Shown: positions 1 through 6,371 of the stretch, one piece after another
How the letters are laid out: the number at the start of each line of letters is the position of its first letter
How positions within the stretch are numbered: the first letter of the stretch is position 1
NCBI GenBank assembly: GCA_905235425.1
Contig: CAJOKY010000077.1
Span: 1 to 9,201, forward strand
DNA length: 9,201 nt
Direction of reading: 5' to 3'
Source: an uncultured Selenomonadaceae bacterium
GTDB taxonomy: Bacteria > Bacillota > Negativicutes > Selenomonadales > Selenomonadaceae
The notes under the pieces: generated by a model
Seen by the model: the letters and a program-made list of their open reading frames with translations, nothing else
The model's database searches: none
What the model was told of the DNA's origin: nothing
Program-made: the position numbers and the translations under genes

Positions 1-572
1 GCATTTTGCAAATCAGCGCCGCGCAGATTGACGTTGCTTAAATCGGCATAAAGTAAACTTGCGTTGCCGAAATGCGTATTAGACAAATTTGCATTTTGCA
101 GATGAGCGCCGTGTAAATCAGCACCGACAAAATCAGCGTCGGTAAAATTGGCGTCCTGCAGATTCGAGTACAGCAATGCGGCGTTTGATAAATTCGCGCT
201 CCATGAATAGCTGTGCGATAAATCAGCGCCCTTTAAATATACGCCTCTCAAATTCGCACCGTTCAAGTACGCGCCGGACAAATTTACGCCGCTTAAATCC
301 GCGTCTTCAAAATTTACCCAGCCTAAATCTGCCCGCGACAAATTCGCGCTAATCAATACGGCATATGTAAAATTTGCACCTGTCAAAACGGCTCTGTGAA
401 AATTGACGCTTTCCAAATGCGCCGCCGATAAATTTGCGTCATTTAAATTTACGCCTGATAAATCCGCGCCTGACAAATTCGCACCTTGCAAATCAGCGCA
501 CTTACCGAGTGAGTGATTTTTTAGCCACATTAAATGTTCATATAAAATTTTTTCAAGTTGTTCCGAGTTCAT
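1..572 (-). CDS. Pentapeptide-repeat protein, partial (C-terminus beyond left edge)
   Basis: The gene reads from an ATG at 572 and is still open at position 1, giving 190 complete codons. Residues 1-25 form a non-repeat N-terminal segment with the pattern H-x-x-W-L (residues 13-17) and G-K-x-A-D-L. From residue 26 to 190 I count 33 consecutive pentapeptides of the A(D/N)LxG type; residues 121-125 (SYSWS) are the one clearly deviant unit. Such repeats fold into a right-handed quadrilateral beta-helix. Some family members (Qnr, MfpA) mimic DNA and bind gyrase, but most have no known role and nothing here shows gyrase binding. There is no signal peptide, so the protein is probably cytosolic. Its ATG overlaps the stop of the upstream paralogue as ATGA (569-572), implying translational coupling. 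It lacks the roughly 33-residue non-repeat stretch found between cap and helix in the paralogue. The family call is secure; the function is unknown. Confidence 0.9.
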   Translation of the reverse strand, partial: MNSEQLEKILYEHLMWLKNHSLGKCADLQGANLSGADLSGVNLNDANLSAAHLESVNFHRAVLTGANFTYAVLISANLSRADLGWVNFEDADLSGVNLSGAYLNGANLRGVYLKGADLSHSYSWSANLSNAALLYSNLQDANFTDADFVGADLHGAHLQNANLSNTHFGNASLLYADLSNVNLRGADLQN

Positions 573-1246
573 TCTTCTTCCTTAGTTTTGTATCCTTTAA
601 CGCCGCGCAGATTGGCATTTGTAAAATCCGCGTCGGTTAAGTTCGCACCGGTAAAATCAGTGCCGCGTAAATGCGCGCTCTTCAATACCGCGCCTTTTAA
701 AATAACGTCCCGCATAATCGTTCCACGCAAATTCGCCTTTTTCAAATTAGCGCCGGTTAAATTCGCCGCAGTTAAATTCGCGCCTGTCAAGTCAGCGTCT
801 GTCAAGTCGGCATCTTCCAAATTCGCGTTGGATAAATTCGCGCCGATTAAACTAGCCATTACAAAATCCGCGCCGTTTAAATTCGTGCCGTTTAAATCAG
901 CGCCTTCCAAATTGGCGCGTGTAAGATCCGCTCCCGATAAATCCGCGCCTGACAAATTCGCGTTATACAAAATGGCGTCTCGCAAGTATGCCCCGCTTAA
1001 ATCAGCGCCGCGTAAATCTGCCACGTATAAATCAGCACCGGAAAGATTGACGCCTTGCAAATTGCTGTAACGCTCGCTTTTATTATTTTCGTCATACGTT
1101 CCGAATTTAGCTTGCCGCAAATTTTCACCGTGCATATCGATACCGTACCAATCGCCGGTTGAAAAATCTGCGCGTTTACCTTTCGTCTCATCTTCAAGCC
1201 ATGCCGCATGATCTTCCAAAATTTTTTTCAAGTCAAGCTGTCTCAT
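569..1246 (-). CDS. Pentapeptide-repeat protein (complete, 225 aa)
   Basis: This is a complete pentapeptide-repeat protein. Residues 1-27 resemble the start of the downstream paralogue (I-L-x-x-H-x-x-W-L, then G-K-R-A-D-F). Residues 28-60 are non-repetitive and polar. Residues 61-215 are 31 unbroken pentapeptides in phase, mostly ADLxG or ANLxG, enough for nearly eight coils of a right-handed beta-helix. Residues 216-225 form a charged tail (YKTKEEE). No signal peptide or membrane segment is visible, so it should be cytosolic. The ATG at 1246 lies 12 nt after the murD stop, preceded by a weak AAAGG ribosome site, so it is probably co-transcribed with murD. Its stop overlaps the next start as ATGA. 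Related proteins include gyrase-protecting DNA mimics, but the biochemical role cannot be told from sequence. A link to cell-wall synthesis is suggested only by position. Confidence 0.93.
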   Translation of the reverse strand: MRQLDLKKILEDHAAWLEDETKGKRADFSTGDWYGIDMHGENLRQAKFGTYDENNKSERYSNLQGVNLSGADLYVADLRGADLSGAYLRDAILYNANLSGADLSGADLTRANLEGADLNGTNLNGADFVMASLIGANLSNANLEDADLTDADLTGANLTAANLTGANLKKANLRGTIMRDVILKGAVLKSAHLRGTDFTGANLTDADFTNANLRGVKGYKTKEEE

Positions 1247-1258
1247 TTTTAAAGCCTT

Positions 1259-2695
1259 TCAAAGTGCGTTGACAATGCGCTTAAAATCTTTGCCGCGTTC
1301 CTCAAAATTATCATACATATCAAAACTTGCACACGCGGGACTGAGTAAAACAACTTGCGGCGGCGTGGAAATATTTTTTGCAATGTCAACTGCCTTTTCC
1401 ATTGAATAGCCCGCGTCATAAATTTTCGCCGCGTCAAAACCGTTTTTAATCGCGTCCGCCTTAAATCTGTTCGCCGCGTCTCCTACCAAAATCAAGGTGT
1501 CGACGCGCTGATTTACCAGCGTCAAAAAGTCTGTCAAGTCCGTAAGCTTATCGTCACCACCGGCAATTAAAACTATATGACCTGCGAAAGTTTCAAGCGC
1601 CTTAATCGCCGAATCGGTATTTGTCGCCTTTGAATCATTGTAATATTTCACGCCGTCAATTTCGCGCACAAATTCAATTCGGTGCTCGACGCCTTGAAAA
1701 CTTTTCAGCACCTTGCAAATATTTTCCGCCGTGACACCTGCCAAAAACGCACACATTGACGCGGCAAGCGCATTTTCCACGTTATGCCCGCCTTTAATGC
1801 CGAGTTCGTCAATCGTGCAGAGTTCGCAGGTTTTACCGTCAAATTTTATGATTAATTTCCCGTCGCTGATAAATGCGCCTTCGTCCAAAATTTTTTTACG
1901 GCTGAAGTAAAGCACCCTGCAACCTGCGCGGGATTTCATACCTCTAACCTTTTCATCGTCGTAATTCAAAACCAAAAAATCTTCCGCCGTCTCCTGCGCG
2001 AACATTTTTTCTTTCATGGCTTGATAAACTTCCATCGTGCCGTGACGTTTCAAATGGTCGGGCGTAACGTTCAAAACTGCGGAAATGTGCGGCTTAAAAT
2101 TATTCGTCGCCTCCATTTGGTAGCTTGAAATTTCCGCCGCGATATATCCGCCTTCGCCAACTTCCAATGCAACTTCACTGAGTGCCACGCCGATATTTCC
2201 GCCTACGCCGACTTTTTCAAATTGACTTGCCAATAAAAGTCCCAAAAGTGTAACCGTCGTAGTTTTGCCGTTCGTACCGGTCACCGCGCAGATTGGCGAT
2301 TTCGCAAGGTTAAACGCCAATTCAACTTCGCTGATGACGGGAATTTTTTTATTTAACGCCGCTTGTAAAATCGGTATGCGCAAAGGTACGGCGGGCGATA
2401 CAATTACCATGTTGACGCCTTCAAGCAAAGATTCTTCCTGCTTGCCGAATTTTAAATTTATGCCGAGTTCGCGCAGTTCATGGAAGGGATTAGGGATCAG
2501 GGAAGAGGGATTAGAATTTTTATCCTGCTGATTACTGACTGCTCCCTGTTCCCTACTCCCTGTTCCCTTAAAGTCCGATTCAGATTTAGCATCGCTTAAA
2601 ATTACTTCAGCGCCGAATTTTTTTGCAACCTTAGCCGCCGCAAAACCGCTTATTCCCGCGCCGATTACCAAAATTTTTTTACCCTGCAATTCCAT
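1259..2695 (-). CDS. murD: UDP-N-acetylmuramoylalanine--D-glutamate ligase MurD
   Basis: MurD is the cytosolic ATP-dependent ligase that adds D-glutamate to UDP-MurNAc-L-Ala in peptidoglycan precursor synthesis. Residues 7-36 form the N-terminal Rossmann unit (GAGISG). The ATP P-loop GTNGKTT is at residues 140-146. The Mur ligase central signature LNVTPDHLKRHG is at 208-219, with the likely carbamylated lysine near K228. HNVEN is at 304-308, EHRIEF at 337-342, NDSKATN at 353-359, and the C-terminal SPACASFDMYDNFEERG block at 452-468. The ATG at 2695 is preferred because GGAG (2706-2709) sits 10 nt upstream and the protein then starts directly before the first beta strand. An in-frame TTG at 2722 would add nine residues. 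At 478 residues it is longer than usual (about 440-450). The excess matches a 28-codon low-complexity insert at about residues 43-71, in the loop after the second beta strand. All key motifs are intact, so the enzyme is probably functional. The genes that usually flank murD in a division/cell-wall cluster are absent here; two pentapeptide-repeat genes follow it. Confidence 0.96.
   Translation of the reverse strand: MELQGKKILVIGAGISGFAAAKVAKKFGAEVILSDAKSESDFKGTGSREQGAVSNQQDKNSNPSSLIPNPFHELRELGINLKFGKQEESLLEGVNMVIVSPAVPLRIPILQAALNKKIPVISEVELAFNLAKSPICAVTGTNGKTTTVTLLGLLLASQFEKVGVGGNIGVALSEVALEVGEGGYIAAEISSYQMEATNNFKPHISAVLNVTPDHLKRHGTMEVYQAMKEKMFAQETAEDFLVLNYDDEKVRGMKSRAGCRVLYFSRKKILDEGAFISDGKLIIKFDGKTCELCTIDELGIKGGHNVENALAASMCAFLAGVTAENICKVLKSFQGVEHRIEFVREIDGVKYYNDSKATNTDSAIKALETFAGHIVLIAGGDDKLTDLTDFLTLVNQRVDTLILVGDAANRFKADAIKNGFDAAKIYDAGYSMEKAVDIAKNISTPPQVVLLSPACASFDMYDNFEERGKDFKRIVNAL
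2485..2568. repeat. Inverted 7-nt-periodic repeat element inside murD
   Basis: On the plus strand AGGGA occurs at 2485, 2492, 2499 and 2506, each followed by two variable bases. After a 32-nt spacer, the complement TCCCT occurs at 2543, 2550, 2557 and 2564. The arms (2485-2510 and 2543-2568) can pair as a long hairpin with paired pentamers separated by mostly unpaired dinucleotides. The whole unit is 84 nt, exactly 28 codons, and is read in frame in MurD as a Gly/Ser/Gln/Asn/Pro-rich stretch. It resembles the short heptanucleotide repetitive sequences known in cyanobacterial and some other genomes. No flanking target duplication is obvious. Confidence 0.85.
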
Positions 2696-2714
2696 AAAAA
2701 ATTTTCTCCAATCG

Positions 2715-2742
2715 TTGACCAATTAAAGTTACGTGATATAAA
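2715..2742 (+). promoter_or_regulatory. Putative sigma-70 promoter for the PHP gene
   Basis: TTGACC (2715-2720) and TATAAA (2737-2742) are separated by 16 nt, close to the vegetative consensus, and would start transcription near 2750, upstream of the AAGGAAGG ribosome site at 2780-2787. This lies in the 101-nt divergent region (2696-2796) between murD and the PHP gene. I found no comparably good promoter on the minus strand for murD. Confidence 0.5.
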
Positions 2743-2796
2743 ATTTCAGATAATTTTATCAGTCACCAAAATTTTTGTAAAGGAAGGTTGCACAAT

Positions 2797-3564
2797 ATGA
2801 TTTTCGACAGTCACACTCATACAAAGTTTTCAGCTGATTCAAAGATGAAGGCGTCCGACGCCGTTGCACGCGCGTCAAGTTTAAATCTCGGTCTGGTCTT
2901 CACAGAGCATTTTGATGAAGAGTTGGAAGGCAATTTTAAATTCAATCCCGCTGAATACTTTGGCGAATATAAAAATCTGCGCGGCGACAAAGTTCATCTC
3001 GGCGTTGAAGTCGGCTTGACGAAAACTGCGCGCGAAGTCAATAAAAATTTTGTAGACTCGGCAGACTTCGATCAAGTTATCGGTTCAATTCATATGCTTT
3101 ACGGCGAAGACATTTACCACAAGGAATATTTTCACGGCAAGGATAAATTTTCAGTCTACACGAATTATTTCAGCGTCATGGCGGAGGAGGCGGCAGTTCA
3201 AGACTTCGACGTATTGGGACACATTGATTATATTTGCCGCGCCGCCACTTATGACGATACGTCGATTGACTACAACACTTTCAAGGCGTACATTGACAAG
3301 GTTTTAAAAATCGTCGTCGAACGTGAAAAAGTTTTGGAGCTTAATACACGCCGCTTGAAACGTGATGAAATTTTTACTGAGCTTAAGCCGGTTTATGAAC
3401 AGTACAAAAAATTAGGCGGCAGGTACGTGACAATCGGTTCAGACGCCCACCGCGCAGAAGTTATAGGCGACCATTTTAAAGCCGCGTTGAAATTTATTGA
3501 AGAGATTGGATTAATGCCTGTGACTTTCTGCGAACGTAAAATTGAAAAAATTTCGCTTACATAA
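2797..3564 (+). CDS. PHP-domain phosphoesterase, histidinol-phosphatase (HisJ/HisK) family
   Basis: This 255-residue protein has the full set of PHP metal-ligand motifs: DSHTH (D4, H6, H8), EH at 37-38, E71 in GVEVGL, H99 in GSIHM, H142 in GHID, and SDAH (D216, H218). PHP proteins hold a trinuclear metal centre and hydrolyse phosphoesters. Length and motif spacing fit the HisJ/HisK type, which converts L-histidinol phosphate to histidinol in histidine biosynthesis. The start is the ATG at 2797, nine nt after AAGGAAGG (2780-2787); an in-frame TTG at 2788 overlaps the normal spacer and is less likely. No other his gene is in the window, so the substrate is unproven and another small phosphoester is possible. 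It is read divergently from murD. The exporter genes follow after 57 nt on the same strand. Confidence 0.85.
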   Translation: MIFDSHTHTKFSADSKMKASDAVARASSLNLGLVFTEHFDEELEGNFKFNPAEYFGEYKNLRGDKVHLGVEVGLTKTAREVNKNFVDSADFDQVIGSIHMLYGEDIYHKEYFHGKDKFSVYTNYFSVMAEEAAVQDFDVLGHIDYICRAATYDDTSIDYNTFKAYIDKVLKIVVEREKVLELNTRRLKRDEIFTELKPVYEQYKKLGGRYVTIGSDAHRAEVIGDHFKAALKFIEEIGLMPVTFCERKIEKISLT

Positions 3565-3585
3565 AAAATTTTTTAATGTTACAAT
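3556..3585 (+). promoter_or_regulatory. Possible weak promoter before the HlyD gene
   Basis: TACAAT (3580-3585) is a good -10 match, with CTTACA (3556-3561) 18 nt upstream as a 4/6 -35 match that overlaps the end of the PHP gene. It would place the start just ahead of the GGAGG ribosome site at 3609-3613. Alternatively, the exporter genes are read through from the PHP promoter, since no GC-rich terminator hairpin separates them. Confidence 0.3.
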
Positions 3586-3621
3586 CCTTTACACGCTAAT
3601 CAATTTATGGAGGTAATTTTT

Positions 3622-4719
3622 ATGGAGCAAAATAAGAAGGCGGCACGTGTAGGAATAATTTTTATAGTGATTTTAATAGTAAGCGGAATTGTGCTGATGT
3701 ATCGCGGCAATGACGCGGTATTTTTGGCGACGGAAAAGAAGGACGCAATTTTAACGGCGGAGCAGATAAAACTTTCCTTCGATTCGGTAGGCGGCAGAAT
3801 GATTAATGAAGGCGTCAAGGAAGGGCAGGAGGTTAAAGCCGGTGATTTAATCATGGCGCTTGATCCTACCGATACTGATTTGGCGATTGAAAAGCTTAAG
3901 GCGCAAATTGCACAGTTCGACGCGCAGATTAATTCAATATCCGGCACAATGAACGTGAATTTATTCCGCGCCGATAATGACGAGCAACAATCTTTCCGCC
4001 AAATCGACAGTCAACGTGCCGCAGTCAATTCAGCGCAGGCGACTTTGAAAAATTCCGAAATAAATTATAATCGCGCGTTAAACCTTGTACGTGAAGGCGC
4101 GGTAGCACAATCACAGCTTGACGATGCGACAATGGCTTTAAACGTTGCAAGAGCCAATGTACAAACGCAGGAACAACTTTTAGAAAGACTTTTGGCAGGA
4201 GTAAGTGACACCGGCAATACCGATTCGTTAAGCCTTCCTACAATCGCGCAGGAACGCGCGGCGGCTCAAAATTTGGTAAACGATATTGCGGCGTTGGAGC
4301 AACAAAAAAAGGCGCTTGAAGTTCAGCTGAAAGAGTTACAAGTTGCAAAATCCCGCTTGACACTGCACGCGCCGGAAGACGGCAAAATTTTAAGCATTTT
4401 ACAGAAACAAGGCGAAATGATATCGCCGAATTCGCCGGTAGTTTTGCTTGAGACGAAAAGAATTTACTACGACATTTACATTTCAGAGACGCAGGCGGTA
4501 AATCTGCGCGAAGGCGACGAAATCACTTGTACGACAGTTGCCGATGATAAGCCGGTTAAAGGTACGATTAGACTTTTGACGCAGGCGCCGGGTTTTGCGG
4601 ATTTAAAACAGTCACGTGAAAAATCTCAAGCTGATTTATCGGCGTTTCAAGTTCGCATTTACATAGATCCGCAAAGTGACGTATTGCCCGGACAAACCGT
4701 CACCGTGAACTTTGATTAG
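3622..4719 (+). CDS. HlyD-family membrane-fusion (periplasmic adaptor) protein
   Basis: This 365-residue protein has a membrane-fusion layout. A short basic N-terminus and one membrane anchor (about residues 9-27) are followed by a first biotinyl-lipoyl half (about 48-85, with V-G-G at 56-58 and VKAGDLIMALDP at 71-82). Next comes a long Gln/Ala-rich alpha-helical hairpin (about 88-245), the second lipoyl half (246-278, LTLHAPEDGKI), and a C-terminal beta-barrel region ending in LPGQTVTVNF. Such adaptors link an inner-membrane transporter to the outside of the cell or to an outer-membrane channel. The closest architecture I recognise is the YbhG/EmrA type. The ATG at 3622 is chosen because GGAGG (3609-3613) lies 8 nt upstream; the in-frame ATG at 3607 overlaps that site. 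The permease gene begins 11 nt after its stop, so the two almost certainly work together. The substrate is unknown; drug or envelope-molecule export is inference. Confidence 0.9.
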   Translation: MEQNKKAARVGIIFIVILIVSGIVLMYRGNDAVFLATEKKDAILTAEQIKLSFDSVGGRMINEGVKEGQEVKAGDLIMALDPTDTDLAIEKLKAQIAQFDAQINSISGTMNVNLFRADNDEQQSFRQIDSQRAAVNSAQATLKNSEINYNRALNLVREGAVAQSQLDDATMALNVARANVQTQEQLLERLLAGVSDTGNTDSLSLPTIAQERAAAQNLVNDIAALEQQKKALEVQLKELQVAKSRLTLHAPEDGKILSILQKQGEMISPNSPVVLLETKRIYYDIYISETQAVNLREGDEITCTTVADDKPVKGTIRLLTQAPGFADLKQSREKSQADLSAFQVRIYIDPQSDVLPGQTVTVNFD

Positions 4720-4730
4720 GAGTTGGTGAC

Positions 4731-6368
4731 GTGGGCTTTAAGAAATCTTTTTTCAGCGAATTAAAATTTTTATTCAGCGGTCAAGGTATGCCGTATGAAA
4801 AAGTTTGCATAATGGTGGCAATGGTTATCAGCGTGGTTTTGTCCGTCCTGCTTGCAGGAAATTTTTCAAAGGATGCGCCGGTTGCCGTGATTGATTTGGA
4901 TAATACAAAGTACAGCCGCGAACTTATAACGAAAATTGACGCGTCGGAATATATGAAGGTTACTGACGTTATAAATATGCCGATGAATCCCGAAGAGCTT
5001 TTTTATCGTGACAAGGCAGACGCCGTGATATATTTGCCGCAGGGTCTTGAAAAAAATCGTTACAACGGCACGGACGCGCCTATAGGCGTATTTTATGACA
5101 ACAGCAACACCGCGCTGACTGCCAACATTAGATCAGCCTTGCCTGCGCTTGTAGCGATTGACAACGCGCAATTTTTTCACTCGACTACAAGCGGCTTGAC
5201 TTTAAATGAACGTATACTGTTCAATCCCGCCGGTTCAACTTCCAACGCGCAAACACAGGGCTTTTTATTTTTCTTCGGCGCAATGTTTTTCACCTTCGCG
5301 ACAATCGGCATGATACCGCGCCTTAAATTAACCAAACAGTACGAGCCTACAATTTTGAACGGGACGACGTGGGATTTAATCGCGCGAATTTTGCCGTACG
5401 CACTTTTAATGACTGTTTCATTTTTCTTAGGTATGGCGATTTTGCGCGTATGGGGCGATTTAGTATTTTCGGGACGCGTCTTAGAATTTTTGCTGATAGA
5501 AATATTTATGGCGTTGACAATCGGCATGCTAAGCATATTTGTAGGTTGGACGGCGGCTAATCCCGGCATTGCGTCAAGCCGAATGGTTTTGTTCATACCC
5601 GGCGGCTTTATATTGGGCGGCGCAACTTCGCCGCTTTCGCATTTTTCGGAGTGGGTAGTATATGGAGCGCATATTTTTCCGCTGACATGGCAATTTCATT
5701 TCACGCGTGACATTATTCAGCGCGGCGCAAGTTTATCTGATATAAGTTCGGAGATCGGCGCGTTTATGGTTTACATGGGAATTGTCGCGATAATTTTAAG
5801 TCTTAGATTTTATAAAAGCCGCAGTGAATTGGTCGGCGCTAAAGTTGCTGAAGAAGTTCCCGCGCAGGTTGAACCTGTTAAAGAAGATACAAAAATTTAC
5901 CATGTACTCGTGCCTACTGACGGCTCGGGGCAAGCATTTAAAGCTTTGTTAAAGGCGATACAAATTGCCGAATTTTACGAGGCGCGAATAACTTTGTTAA
6001 TGTGCGTTGAATTGGAAAAAGAAATTTCTGCCTTTGAACAAGTCAGCTTAAGCGGCTACATTCCGTCGGAATTGAACGCGGCGGCTTATGACTTTTTATC
6101 GGAATTGATGCTTGTCGTCCCGAGTGACATTAAAGTTAAAACGCGCGTTGAGATTGGTGAACCTAGTGAAACGATTGTGAATTTTGCAAAGTACGAACAC
6201 TGCGACATAATTATTATGGGCGAAAAGGGATTCGGCGGTTTCGGCAAAGAAGATATCGGCAACGTGGCGCGGTACGTCAAGGAAAATGCAGAGTGCAACG
6301 TTGTATTGGTTGAAGGTATGCCGGACGATTGGGCTGATGAAAAGCATTTGAATTACATCGACAAGTAA
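4731..6368 (+). CDS. ABC-2-type membrane permease fused to a C-terminal universal stress protein (UspA) domain
   Basis: This 545-residue protein is a fusion. Residues 1-362 are an ABC-2 permease of the YhhJ/YbhR kind. One membrane segment (about 25-43) is followed by a large external domain (about 45-175, beginning APVAVIDLDNT) and then five further membrane segments (about 177-195, 216-238, 248-274, 283-300, 341-361). A Glu/Val/Pro-rich linker (about 363-386) leads to a Usp domain (about 388-537), which opens HVLVPTDGS with the conserved Asp at 397. The Usp nucleotide-binding pattern GxxGx9G(S/T) is present at 497-511, but its last residue is Asn511. The Usp part should be cytosolic. The GTG start at 4731 lies 8 nt after AGGAG (4718-4722), which overlaps the stop of the HlyD gene; the two form a tight exporter pair. 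No Walker A/B ABC ATPase is encoded in the window, although permeases of this class normally pair with one. The Usp part may be regulatory or nucleotide-sensing. The domain calls are firm; the mechanism is inference. Confidence 0.88.
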   Translation: MGFKKSFFSELKFLFSGQGMPYEKVCIMVAMVISVVLSVLLAGNFSKDAPVAVIDLDNTKYSRELITKIDASEYMKVTDVINMPMNPEELFYRDKADAVIYLPQGLEKNRYNGTDAPIGVFYDNSNTALTANIRSALPALVAIDNAQFFHSTTSGLTLNERILFNPAGSTSNAQTQGFLFFFGAMFFTFATIGMIPRLKLTKQYEPTILNGTTWDLIARILPYALLMTVSFFLGMAILRVWGDLVFSGRVLEFLLIEIFMALTIGMLSIFVGWTAANPGIASSRMVLFIPGGFILGGATSPLSHFSEWVVYGAHIFPLTWQFHFTRDIIQRGASLSDISSEIGAFMVYMGIVAIILSLRFYKSRSELVGAKVAEEVPAQVEPVKEDTKIYHVLVPTDGSGQAFKALLKAIQIAEFYEARITLLMCVELEKEISAFEQVSLSGYIPSELNAAAYDFLSELMLVVPSDIKVKTRVEIGEPSETIVNFAKYEHCDIIIMGEKGFGGFGKEDIGNVARYVKENAECNVVLVEGMPDDWADEKHLNYIDK

Positions 6369-6371
6369 ATT

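Noticed and set aside
558..1070. Plus-strand 170-residue open frame rich in K/S/A/P with a five-residue rhythm.
   Set aside because: It is the antisense shadow of the pentapeptide-repeat gene; the 15-nt period of the real gene keeps the opposite strand open. There is no suitable ribosome site or family match.
1..1070. Regular repetition of AAATT / GCGCC-like units that looks at first like a minisatellite or CRISPR-like array.
   Set aside because: The period is 15 nt, variable in sequence, and corresponds exactly to pentapeptide codons on the minus strand.
2696..2722. Upstream TTG start for MurD at 2722.
   Set aside because: GGAG at 2706-2709 fits the ATG at 2695, and the added residues are not part of the MurD fold.
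2749..2760. Small GATAA-TT-TTATC palindrome downstream of the PHP promoter as an operator.
   Set aside because: It is short, A/T only apart from its ends, and expected by chance in this base composition; no regulator points to it.
3562..3575. A6T6 run after the PHP gene as an intrinsic terminator.
   Set aside because: It has no GC pairs and no loop; such A/T runs occur throughout the window.
3607..3621. ATG at 3607 as start of the HlyD protein.
   Set aside because: It overlaps the GGAGG site (3609-3613) that serves the ATG at 3622.
5177..5596. Minus-strand 139-residue open frame within the permease gene.
   Set aside because: It lies antisense to membrane segments of a clearly real gene, with no recognisable domain.
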